From Tolumonas osonensis (lineage in GTDB: Bacteria; Pseudomonadota; Gammaproteobacteria; Enterobacterales; Aeromonadaceae), in contig NZ_JACHGR010000002.1 of NCBI RefSeq assembly GCF_014202415.1, forward strand, positions 124,001 to 188,000: DNA of 64,000 nucleotides, given 5' to 3'. Positions 26,964-34,383 of the stretch are shown here, in pieces; the stretch's first letter is position 1, and every line of letters starts with the position of its first letter. Below the pieces are notes generated by a model. That model made no database searches and was not told where the DNA came from. It saw only the letters and a program-made list of their open reading frames with translations. Made by a program: the position numbers and the translations under genes.

Positions 26964-28217
26964 ATGAAATATCTCATGTGGTTACCTTCAGAAGGAGAAC
27001 GTATGCTTTTTGTTCTCTTCCTTTCTTTTCTTATTGGATTTGAACGGGAGGAGCGTAAATCAAGCAACTATGTTTTCGGCGGCGTTCGTGTCTTTCCATT
27101 AATAGGACTCATTGGCTATTCTATAGCGGCTCTCTCGGATGGCGTGCTGTTACCACAAATACTGGGTTTTGCAGTAATTTCGGGGTTCTTATGGATATCA
27201 TATTGGCATAAGTTGACCGGTTCCGGATATCCGGGCGTCGCCACAGAGATGTCCGGTTTAGTAACCTATATCGTTGGTGTTATGGTTTATCGCGAGATGT
27301 TCTGGATTGCCACCGCATTAACCGTCGTCTGCGTTTTATTACTAGAATTAAAGACCCGGCTGGAAACTTTAGCGCAAACAATTGAACCAACAGATATCCT
27401 TAATTTTTCTAAATTCTTACTTTTATCCGCCGTCATTTTACCCTTGTTACCTGATGAACCATTCAGCGAGTTTCAACTCAATCCTTTCAAAATCTGGCTG
27501 GTTGTCGTTGCAGTAAGTGCCGTTTCATATGGCAGCTATGTTTTACAGCGGCTAACCAAAGGCCAGGGAGGGGTGATCCTTGCCGCTCTGCTTGGCGGGG
27601 CCTATTCGTCAACAGTAACAACGATTGTACTGGCCCGGCGCTCAAAACAAGAAGGGCAGGACTACCTGTTTTCAGGGGGAATTCTAATTGCATCTGGCGT
27701 CATGTATCTGCGTCTTGCCATTCTGCTTGCCTTGTTCAACAGAGATCTGATGTTCAGGTTAACACCGTCATTTCTGGGGTTAGCCGTAGTTGCAATTACA
27801 ACAGGTTGGTTATGGACAAAACGGGAAAAGGCGACCGTTTTGAAACCGCAGGACACATTCAATACGAATAAGAATCCTCTTGAAATCGGCACTGCGATTC
27901 TGTTCGGCATACTCTTCGTCGCGATGTTGGTTGCAACGCGTCTGGCAGTTGATCATTTTGGACACTACGGGGTTTATGCATTGGCTTCTTTGATGGGAGT
28001 GACTGATGTGGATCCGTTCATCATGGGGATGACCCAGACTGACCCGGCATTGACACCTTTGGATGTGGCTGCTTCGGGGATACTGGTAGCGGCAGCAAGC
28101 AACAATATTGCCAAGGGGGTTTATGCATATACGTTATCTTCTTCGAAAGCGGGCATGCAGAGTCTGCTCTTTTTGGTGTTTTTATCCGCCCTGGGTTTGA
28201 TCCCGTTGTTATTATGA
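26964..28217 (+). CDS. MgtC/DUF4010 family membrane protein
   Basis: 417 residues. The N-terminal third (VLFLSFLIGFEREER...FGGVRVFPLIGLIGY) is the MgtC-like domain and the rest is DUF4010, with about twelve helices in total and the GGAYSSTVTTIVLARRS segment. The role is unknown; MgtC relatives affect magnesium and membrane-energy homeostasis. Two in-frame ATGs have good ribosome sites: 26964 (AGGA) and 27003 (AAGGAG). I keep the longer form because the residues before FLIG resemble family members. Confidence 0.85.
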   Translation: MKYLMWLPSEGERMLFVLFLSFLIGFEREERKSSNYVFGGVRVFPLIGLIGYSIAALSDGVLLPQILGFAVISGFLWISYWHKLTGSGYPGVATEMSGLVTYIVGVMVYREMFWIATALTVVCVLLLELKTRLETLAQTIEPTDILNFSKFLLLSAVILPLLPDEPFSEFQLNPFKIWLVVVAVSAVSYGSYVLQRLTKGQGGVILAALLGGAYSSTVTTIVLARRSKQEGQDYLFSGGILIASGVMYLRLAILLALFNRDLMFRLTPSFLGLAVVAITTGWLWTKREKATVLKPQDTFNTNKNPLEIGTAILFGILFVAMLVATRLAVDHFGHYGVYALASLMGVTDVDPFIMGMTQTDPALTPLDVAASGILVAAASNNIAKGVYAYTLSSSKAGMQSLLFLVFLSALGLIPLLL

Positions 28218-28228
28218 TTTTTCCCGTA

Positions 28229-28257
28229 AATGCCGCTCACCTTAAGTGAACGGCATT
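28229..28257. terminator. Terminator between DUF4010 and alcohol dehydrogenase genes
   Basis: AATGCCGCTCAC / GTGAACGGCATT pair over 12 bp with one mismatch and a 5-base loop, between convergent genes, with TCTT after it. Confidence 0.65.
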
Positions 28258-28289
28258 CTTCCCGGTTTCAGCACATTTTACCGGTCGAA

Positions 28290-29438
28290 CTAAAACGCAT
28301 TCTCCAGAATTTCTGTACTGACTTCCCTAGTGTAGATATCTGCAACACCAAAATAACTGGCATTACCCAATACATTTTCCAGAATAACCGGCAGTTCAGA
28401 AGACGCAATATTAAACTGTGACAAACGGGTAGGCGTGCCCACCTTATTGAACCAGTTTTCCAAAGCTTCAATGCCTTCAATAGCGGTTGATTTACCAAAG
28501 ATCTCACGGGCAAAACGCTCAAACTGCTGCGGATTTTTGGTGTGATACCACTTCATCCAGGCCGGCATCACCACCGATAAACCAGCTCCGTGCGGCACGT
28601 TATACAGTGCAGACAACGAATGCTCGATCATGTGATTCGGGTAGCTAAAACCCGCCGTACCGGAATAAATCAACCCATTCAGTGCTTGCGTTGATGCCCA
28701 GGCAAATTCGGCACGCGCCGCGTAATTGAGCGGATCTTCAATCAGAATTTCTGTCGTTTCGATAACAGTTTTGATGATCGACTCAACCAGACGAGACTGG
28801 AAGTGCGGTTGCACGGCAGCCGTAAAATAACCTTCGATGGAGTGTGCGATGATATCCGCCGCCGAATAGACCAGATAATCCTTTGTGACCGTCTGCATCA
28901 GCGCCGGATTCACCACAGACACTTTCGGGAATAACGCAGGCGCATTGATCGCGAATTTTTCTTTGGTTGCTTCATTGGTAACGACTGCACCGCAATTCAT
29001 TTCACTGCCGGTAGCGGCCAGCGTCAGAATATCAAAAACCGGTAACGCTGCGGTGATGGGGCTTTTACCAAGGAACAGATCCCAGACATCGCCATCATAC
29101 TTCACGCCAGCGGCAATCGCTTTTGAGCTATCCAGCACAGAACCGCCGCCAACGCTTAATATTGCGTCAACATTGTTTGCTCTGGCGACTTCGATACCTT
29201 CATAGACTTTTGATAAAACCGGATTACTGACGATGCCGCCGAATTCCACCCATTCAATCTGATTGGTTTGCAGTGAGCGGCTAACAACATCAAACAGACC
29301 ATCTCTTTTGATACGGTCGCTACCGAACGTCAATAACACTTTTTTGACACCATGACTGGCCAGATGCTGACCAATCTGTTTTTCTTTGTCTTTACCAAAA
29401 TCGAGAACGGTAGGGTTATGAAAGGTAAAACTTTCCAT
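28290..29438 (-). CDS. Iron-containing alcohol dehydrogenase (YqhD/butanol dehydrogenase type)
   Basis: 382 residues of the group III ADH family. The NAD(P) segment is ILSVGGGSVLDSSKAIAAG, and metal ligands are found in AADIIAHSIE, FSYPNHMIEHSLSALYNVPHGAG. Members close to YqhD and BdhA reduce aldehydes with NADPH. The N-terminus FTFHNPTVLDFGKD is typical of the branch. It lies divergent from a LysR gene and near an aldo/keto reductase, which suggests an inducible aldehyde-detoxifying group. Confidence 0.92.
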   Translation of the reverse strand: MESFTFHNPTVLDFGKDKEKQIGQHLASHGVKKVLLTFGSDRIKRDGLFDVVSRSLQTNQIEWVEFGGIVSNPVLSKVYEGIEVARANNVDAILSVGGGSVLDSSKAIAAGVKYDGDVWDLFLGKSPITAALPVFDILTLAATGSEMNCGAVVTNEATKEKFAINAPALFPKVSVVNPALMQTVTKDYLVYSAADIIAHSIEGYFTAAVQPHFQSRLVESIIKTVIETTEILIEDPLNYAARAEFAWASTQALNGLIYSGTAGFSYPNHMIEHSLSALYNVPHGAGLSVVMPAWMKWYHTKNPQQFERFAREIFGKSTAIEGIEALENWFNKVGTPTRLSQFNIASSELPVILENVLGNASYFGVADIYTREVSTEILENAF

Positions 29439-29684
29439 GCGTAAAATCCTCTTGATACGTTTTTATCCGTCAATAATTACATAGTTTTATTGCTCACCTG
29501 TTAATGATAAATAATGGAATGAATTAACCCGGTTTTCGGAATAATCCTGGATGTCACTCTGTGATACGATTCTCATAATAGTGGTATTTATGAAATCCGC
29601 TCATAAGTCTATTCAGTAATTGCCCATTGTGATTGCGCCCGAAAAGCATTGAGATATCACGGTATCTCTAGACTGGTTGCATCA

Positions 29685-30578
29685 ATGCTTTCTAAATCTG
29701 AATTATTGCGTGTCTTTGTGGTTGCCGCGGGCTCCAACACGTTCCGTGAGGCTGCGGATAAACTGAATATGTCCCCGCAGTCTGTATCCCGGGTGATCAA
29801 AACGCTGGAGCAAACCTATGGCGAATTGTTATTTCACCGTAGCACCCGAACCATCAAGATCACCAAGTTCGGCGAACAGTTGCTATCCCATGCCGCGCAT
29901 GCCCTTGAGGTTGTCAACGACGTTTTCCTGTTTGGTCAGCAAAACAACCATCATGACGAGTTAAGCGGCAATATCACCATCACCACCCCCAGTGTCATTG
30001 GCAGAGACTATCTGTATCCATTAATAAGGGATTTTCAGAAGAAATATCCGAAAATACATGTTGATATCAGAGCATCCAATAACTTCAGTCATCTGGTGGA
30101 TGAACAAATTGATATCGGCATCAGGGTAGGGAAGATTCAAAACAATGGGTTTATTGTAAAGAAAGTGAGTGAAATACAGTTTTTCCTGGTCGCTTCACCT
30201 GAATTGATTGAAAAATTTGGTTCTCCTCAACATACCGATGACCTGAAAAAGTTACCCGCCGTTGAATTGATTAATAGTAACTCTGGCAAGGGATGGCCCT
30301 GGTTATTTAAAAATAACATCGCCATTCATCCTGAAAATGTGCATTTCAGAACCGATGACGCCGAAATAGAACATTTGGCGATCCTGGATGGTTTAGGCTT
30401 CGGGCAGATCTCAGACTGGATCGCCAATGCTGATATTCAAAACGGTCGTTTGATTCGCCTTCTGGAAGATTCAGAGCCGGAACCGTGGGATGTCTATGTG
30501 TACCGGCCACAACGAGGACCAGTCCCGGCAAGGGTCAGGTTGTTATACGACAGTATTGTTGAGCATCTTAATTCATGA
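29685..30578 (+). CDS. LysR-family transcriptional regulator
   Basis: 297 residues from MLSKSELLRVFVVAAGSNTF, with the HTH AADKLNMSPQSVSRVIKTLEQ and a full effector domain. The frame extends to a TTG at 29649, but the ATG at 29685 gives the usual LysR start. It is a paralogue of the LysR protein at 567-1487 (shared RSTR-IKIT-FGEQ and VYRPQ-GPVPARVR). It lies between the divergent iron-type ADH gene and a co-directional aldo/keto reductase gene, and probably responds to an aldehyde or quinone to control both. Confidence 0.9.
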   Translation: MLSKSELLRVFVVAAGSNTFREAADKLNMSPQSVSRVIKTLEQTYGELLFHRSTRTIKITKFGEQLLSHAAHALEVVNDVFLFGQQNNHHDELSGNITITTPSVIGRDYLYPLIRDFQKKYPKIHVDIRASNNFSHLVDEQIDIGIRVGKIQNNGFIVKKVSEIQFFLVASPELIEKFGSPQHTDDLKKLPAVELINSNSGKGWPWLFKNNIAIHPENVHFRTDDAEIEHLAILDGLGFGQISDWIANADIQNGRLIRLLEDSEPEPWDVYVYRPQRGPVPARVRLLYDSIVEHLNS

Positions 30579-30673
30579 ATGTCACTCATGAGAGCAATCG
30601 CAATCCAGGCCATTAATCAAAACGCCCGTCTGTTCATAATAGTCCCGTTGAAATAACCAACCATCGGGACGTT

Positions 30674-31684
30674 ATGATGAAATACAGAGAATTAGGTAAA
30701 ACCGGAATCAAGCTTTCTGGTATTGGTCTGGGCTGTATGGGCATGAGTGCTGCCTATGGCACGCCGGATAACGAAGAAAGTATTGCAACCTTATATCGCT
30801 CACTGGAATTAAGCATCAATTTCTGGGATACCGCCGATATCTATGGCAACAATCATTCCAACGAGAAATTATTAGCTCAGGTATTGAAAGAAAAACGGGA
30901 TCAGATTTTTCTGGCTACCAAGTTTGGTTTTGCGCTGAATGAAGGCTTTACCGACAGCTTTCAACCGGGAGCAACCTACCTGAATGGCAAACCGGATTAT
31001 GTGAAAAAAGCGGTGGAGGGCAGTCTGCAGCGGCTAGGGGTTGATCATATTGATCTTTATTATCTGCACCGCGTTGATCCGAACACCCCGATTGAAGAAA
31101 CCGTGAGTGCCATGGCGGATTTAGTGAAAGAAGGCAAGGTTCGTTATCTCGGTTTAAGTGAATGCACCACAGAGCATTTGCAACGGGCAATGAGTATTCA
31201 TCCAATCACGGCAGTCCAGAGTGAGTATTCGGTGCTGACTCGTACACCAGAAGAAAACGGTATTCTGGCGTTAACCAAAGAGTTGGGTGTCGCATTTGTT
31301 CCATTTGCACCGATGAGCCGCGGCCTGATGACGGCAACTGTTAACGTGAATGAACTGGAGGCCAATGATTTCCGCACCCGCTTGCCACGTTATCAGGGAG
31401 AATATCTGGATAATAACCAGAAACTGGCGGCTGCTTTTGCTGCGTTTGCCAAAGAAAAAGGGGCAACAGCCGCTCAGCTGGCTATCGCATGGGTGATTGC
31501 ACAAGGCGATCATATTATTCCGATCCCTGGTACCAAACGCCGTAAGTATCTGGAAGAAAATGCCGCTGCTATCGACCTGACTTTGACGCAAGCCGATTTA
31601 GCCCGTATTCAGGCGATTGTGAATGAATTCCCGCTGACCGGCCCTCGTTACAGTTCTAATGAGAATAAATTTGTAAATAAGTAA
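30674..31684 (+). CDS. Aldo/keto reductase
   Basis: 336 residues with the (beta/alpha)8 fold. The catalytic tetrad is visible: Asp and Tyr in WDTADIYG, Lys in LATKFGF and His in YYLHRVDP. The C-terminal NADP-binding part holds IPIPGTKRRKYLEEN. The branch resembles YajO/perakine-reductase-like AKRs that reduce aldehydes with NADPH. A 95-bp gap separates it from the LysR gene; two adjacent ATGs start it. Confidence 0.92.
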   Translation: MMKYRELGKTGIKLSGIGLGCMGMSAAYGTPDNEESIATLYRSLELSINFWDTADIYGNNHSNEKLLAQVLKEKRDQIFLATKFGFALNEGFTDSFQPGATYLNGKPDYVKKAVEGSLQRLGVDHIDLYYLHRVDPNTPIEETVSAMADLVKEGKVRYLGLSECTTEHLQRAMSIHPITAVQSEYSVLTRTPEENGILALTKELGVAFVPFAPMSRGLMTATVNVNELEANDFRTRLPRYQGEYLDNNQKLAAAFAAFAKEKGATAAQLAIAWVIAQGDHIIPIPGTKRRKYLEENAAAIDLTLTQADLARIQAIVNEFPLTGPRYSSNENKFVNK

Positions 31685-31765
31685 TTTTGCACTGCGTTAT
31701 TTTGCTGTTATATTGAAAATGGTTACCACTGTTAACTATATTTGATATATATGAGAGAGCAGGCA

Positions 31766-32701
31766 ATGCGCACTGAAGAAATAGAAATGTTCCGGACTTC
31801 GCTACGCGAAATGGTTCGCGAGTTAGGTATGTTAAACCGTAACAGTAGTGGGACAGATTTATCACCCCTTCAGAGCCATGTCCTTATTGAACTCAATAAA
31901 AACCCTGCTGGCGTAACTGAGCTAGCTCAACGGCTTTGTACAGAAAAATCAAGCATTAGCAGAACAATACGCAGCTTAGAAAAAGTGGGCCTTGTGTTTA
32001 GAATGCAAGATAAACAAGATGGTCGTGCTGCAAACTTTCGTTTATCTGAATCCGGATCCAAGGCTCATGAAACAATTAACAATAATGCGAATGCATTCAT
32101 TTCAGATGCGCTGCTATTAGCCTCAGAAAGTGAAATAGAGAGTATTACTAGCAATGTTATAGGGCTGACTAGTGCCCTGAAAAACGCCCGTAAGCAAAGA
32201 GAGTTGAATATCGTGATCAGACCGATTACCGCTGCTGACAACGATCATATTGCAGAGGTAATACGCAAAAGCTTTAGAGATAATAAAATCGATCATCTTG
32301 AAGGCGTCAGCCTGCACGATCCCGTCCTTTCTAATCTTACTGACGCATACAAAGCAGAAAAATCAGGTTACTGGGTGGCCATTGCCAATGGTACGTTAGT
32401 AGGAGGGGTTGGTATTGCGCAGCTTCAAGGCGCGGGCGAAGAATATTGTGAAATGCAAAAATTATATTTGGATAAAAGTGTTATCGGTATTGGCCTGGGA
32501 AGACGCCTGATTGCTTTATCTATCGAGAAGGCAAAAGAATTCGGCTATAGCTATTGTTATCTTGAAACACTGAATGAGCTAAGTTCCGCAGTTTCACTGT
32601 ATGAATCATTCGGATTTAAACACCTCGATGGTCGTCTCGGCAATACAGGCCATGGAGGCTGTGGAATTTGTATGCTTAAGGCGCTGAGTAATATTATCTG
32701 A
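31766..32701 (+). CDS. MarR-GNAT fusion: HTH regulator with acetyltransferase domain
   Basis: About 311 residues. Residues 1-140 are a MarR winged helix (QSHVLIELNKNPAGVTELAQRLCTEKSSISRTIRSLEKVGLV) and residues 150-311 a GNAT domain with the acetyl-CoA loop GIGLGRRLIALSIEKAKEFGY. This domain order is a known two-domain family found in many bacteria; a regulator that also modifies its effector is the usual idea. ATG 31751 and a TTG at 31742 are alternative starts. It stands between the aldo/keto reductase and a protein of unknown function. Confidence 0.87.
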   Translation: MRTEEIEMFRTSLREMVRELGMLNRNSSGTDLSPLQSHVLIELNKNPAGVTELAQRLCTEKSSISRTIRSLEKVGLVFRMQDKQDGRAANFRLSESGSKAHETINNNANAFISDALLLASESEIESITSNVIGLTSALKNARKQRELNIVIRPITAADNDHIAEVIRKSFRDNKIDHLEGVSLHDPVLSNLTDAYKAEKSGYWVAIANGTLVGGVGIAQLQGAGEEYCEMQKLYLDKSVIGIGLGRRLIALSIEKAKEFGYSYCYLETLNELSSAVSLYESFGFKHLDGRLGNTGHGGCGICMLKALSNII

Positions 32702-32737
32702 ACGGAAAACAGCATAAAAAGAAGGGAAGGCGGCTTA

Positions 32738-33580
32738 ATGGATTCTGTCACACTCATTTCACTTGGCAGTGCCATGTTATCGCTGATAGCCATTGCAGTC
32801 AGCGTGTTCACTTTTCATAAATCGAAAAAACTGAGCCACGATATCGCCGTTCAAACACATCTGAACGATTACAAACAAACCGTTAAGCAGCTATGGCAGC
32901 AAAGTAGGCCAGTCATAGAACAAATTGATACCATTCTGAACGATGAATATGAGCTGAATAAAATCGGGAAACACTTTGATGATCTGGAATCAAAATCAGA
33001 ATATGCCAATAGCAAGCCGCTGCGGCATACGTTCTATGATTTACATTCCAGCTGTATTGCAGAAATAGAGCCTGCACTTAACACTGAAAACCCCAATTAT
33101 TATCGAAAAATCAAATCGTTACCAGATATCAGTCTTGACATAAAACCATTTCTGAAAACCGGCAAGTTCGGCAAAACAGTGACGTTCGATATTCTTAAAA
33201 CCAGACAAGGTGCAAAAGCTTACGCCATTCTCAATAACGTTAATAAAGATGAATTAATGGAAATCGACAGGTTAATCATCGATAAAATTACCGAAGCATT
33301 CTGCATCTACACAATCAATAAAGAACGCATCGACCAGTGGCATGCGCAGCTAACCGGGTTAAGACAAGAAAACGAATTCGACAAATTCAGCATCAAAGAG
33401 AATGACAGGCTATACGCCCGGGTAAACGTGATGGTAAATACGTTCTCATTTTTACAATCGGCTGAACTGGCTTGCGTACTGAATAGCAGACACGACAACC
33501 ATTTTGATATGGGCTGTGTATTACATAGCGCAGTGATGATGAGCCTGTTTAGCAAACTGGCAAGGCAATACATCTCTTAA
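32738..33580 (+). CDS. Membrane-anchored protein of unknown function
   Basis: 280 residues that I do not recognise. One N-terminal helix (about residues 5-26, VTLISLGSAMLSLIAIAVSVFTF) is followed by a positive KSKK stop and a long, charged, mostly helical cytoplasmic part with likely coiled-coil stretches (HDIAVQTHLNDYKQTVKQLWQQ). Two Cys residues lie far apart in the C-terminal half. The gene follows the MarR-GNAT gene by 36 bp on the same strand and could be co-transcribed. The composition is AT-richer than the core genes, hinting at transfer. Confidence 0.7.
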   Translation: MDSVTLISLGSAMLSLIAIAVSVFTFHKSKKLSHDIAVQTHLNDYKQTVKQLWQQSRPVIEQIDTILNDEYELNKIGKHFDDLESKSEYANSKPLRHTFYDLHSSCIAEIEPALNTENPNYYRKIKSLPDISLDIKPFLKTGKFGKTVTFDILKTRQGAKAYAILNNVNKDELMEIDRLIIDKITEAFCIYTINKERIDQWHAQLTGLRQENEFDKFSIKENDRLYARVNVMVNTFSFLQSAELACVLNSRHDNHFDMGCVLHSAVMMSLFSKLARQYIS

Positions 33581-33597
33581 AGAACAAACATGTCGCG

Positions 33598-33650
33598 CTA
33601 CGTGAAAAAGTGCGCACAACCATAGCCAAACTCAGAAACTTTTCACGTAG
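33598..33650. repeat. 11-bp perfect inverted repeat with inner palindrome
   Basis: CTACGTGAAAA (33598-33608) and TTTTCACGTAG (33640-33650) are exact complements 31 bp apart; GTGCGCAC (33610-33617) lies inside. It starts 18 bp after the preceding stop. It could be a terminator-like structure, a small RNA or the trace of a lost element. Confidence 0.5.
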
Positions 33651-33760
33651 GAACGCGTCAGCGATCTGCTGAACATAGCAATCCAGGGAAAATCAGAACG
33701 ATTAAGAACAGAAACAGAGCGGGAAGGATGTGTCGCTTTCAACTTGGGTAGTTAATTTAA

Positions 33761-33796
33761 CATAATATACATTATGCGAAATTGATATATATTATG
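33761..33796. promoter_or_regulatory. AT-rich palindrome and direct repeat before the 33856 gene
   Basis: CATAATATACATTATG (33761-33776) is a palindrome, and ATATACATTATG is repeated 20 bp on as ATATATATTATG. It is placed as an operator or promoter for the 127-residue protein that follows. Confidence 0.4.
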
Positions 33797-33855
33797 ATAT
33801 GATGGGTATTCAATCAATACCGTCCTTCGGGTTAACTATGATTACAGAGGTTACC

Positions 33856-34239
33856 ATGTCACAGACTTCTCATGAGCCTGCTTCAAATTACATGGCTAAA
33901 GGTTTTTTCTTTGCGCTTGGTTTTGTTCCGGTGTTTCTGGTTTTATCCGGACTGACATCCTGGTTCAGTTACAAAATCATCATGCATGAACTGACAGTCC
34001 AGCTTGATACCGCACTAACAAACACACAAATTCAACAACAGCATTTGCAGCAAAACATCGAGCGTCACATTAAACCAGATGCACAGAAGCCTCAATCAGT
34101 CGCTCAGATTAGTGAAGCACCACAACTCAGCGCTCAGGAAAAACAGGAAAGAAACTGTAATCTGGCCATTATCCGTTATTCCCAGACTAACTCGCCGGAA
34201 GATAAAAAACAGGTCTATGCGCTGTGCCCTGAACAGTAG
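33856..34239 (+). CDS. Small single-pass membrane protein of unknown function
   Basis: 127 residues. After a polar N-terminus, one hydrophobic helix (about 14-40, FFFALGFVPVFLVLSGLTSWFSY) leads into a Gln-rich, probably coiled-coil segment (NTQIQQQHLQQNIERH) and a C-terminal part with two cysteines (RNCNLAI and YALCPEQ) that could form a disulfide if periplasmic. ATG 33856 has AGAGGT upstream; the ATG at 33799 in frame lacks it. It precedes the HD-GYP gene but a hairpin separates them. No family recognised. Confidence 0.65.
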   Translation: MSQTSHEPASNYMAKGFFFALGFVPVFLVLSGLTSWFSYKIIMHELTVQLDTALTNTQIQQQHLQQNIERHIKPDAQKPQSVAQISEAPQLSAQEKQERNCNLAIIRYSQTNSPEDKKQVYALCPEQ

Positions 34240-34314
34240 AAATACCAGAATTAATCTGACCCGTTCAGCTTTGAGACATCCACAAAGGTGAAAATGTTGT
34301 AACCCTTTGATTTT

Positions 34315-34340
34315 ATGCCGATAAATTGCGTTATCGGCAT
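34315..34340 (+). terminator. Hairpin between the small membrane protein and HD-GYP genes
   Basis: ATGCCGATAA / TTATCGGCAT, a perfect 10-bp stem with loop ATTGCG, followed by TGTTGT. Terminator or leader hairpin of the HD-GYP message. Confidence 0.5.
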
Positions 34341-34383
34341 TGTTGTATATACTCAGATAAAGAGATCCGGAACCGGCATCCTT

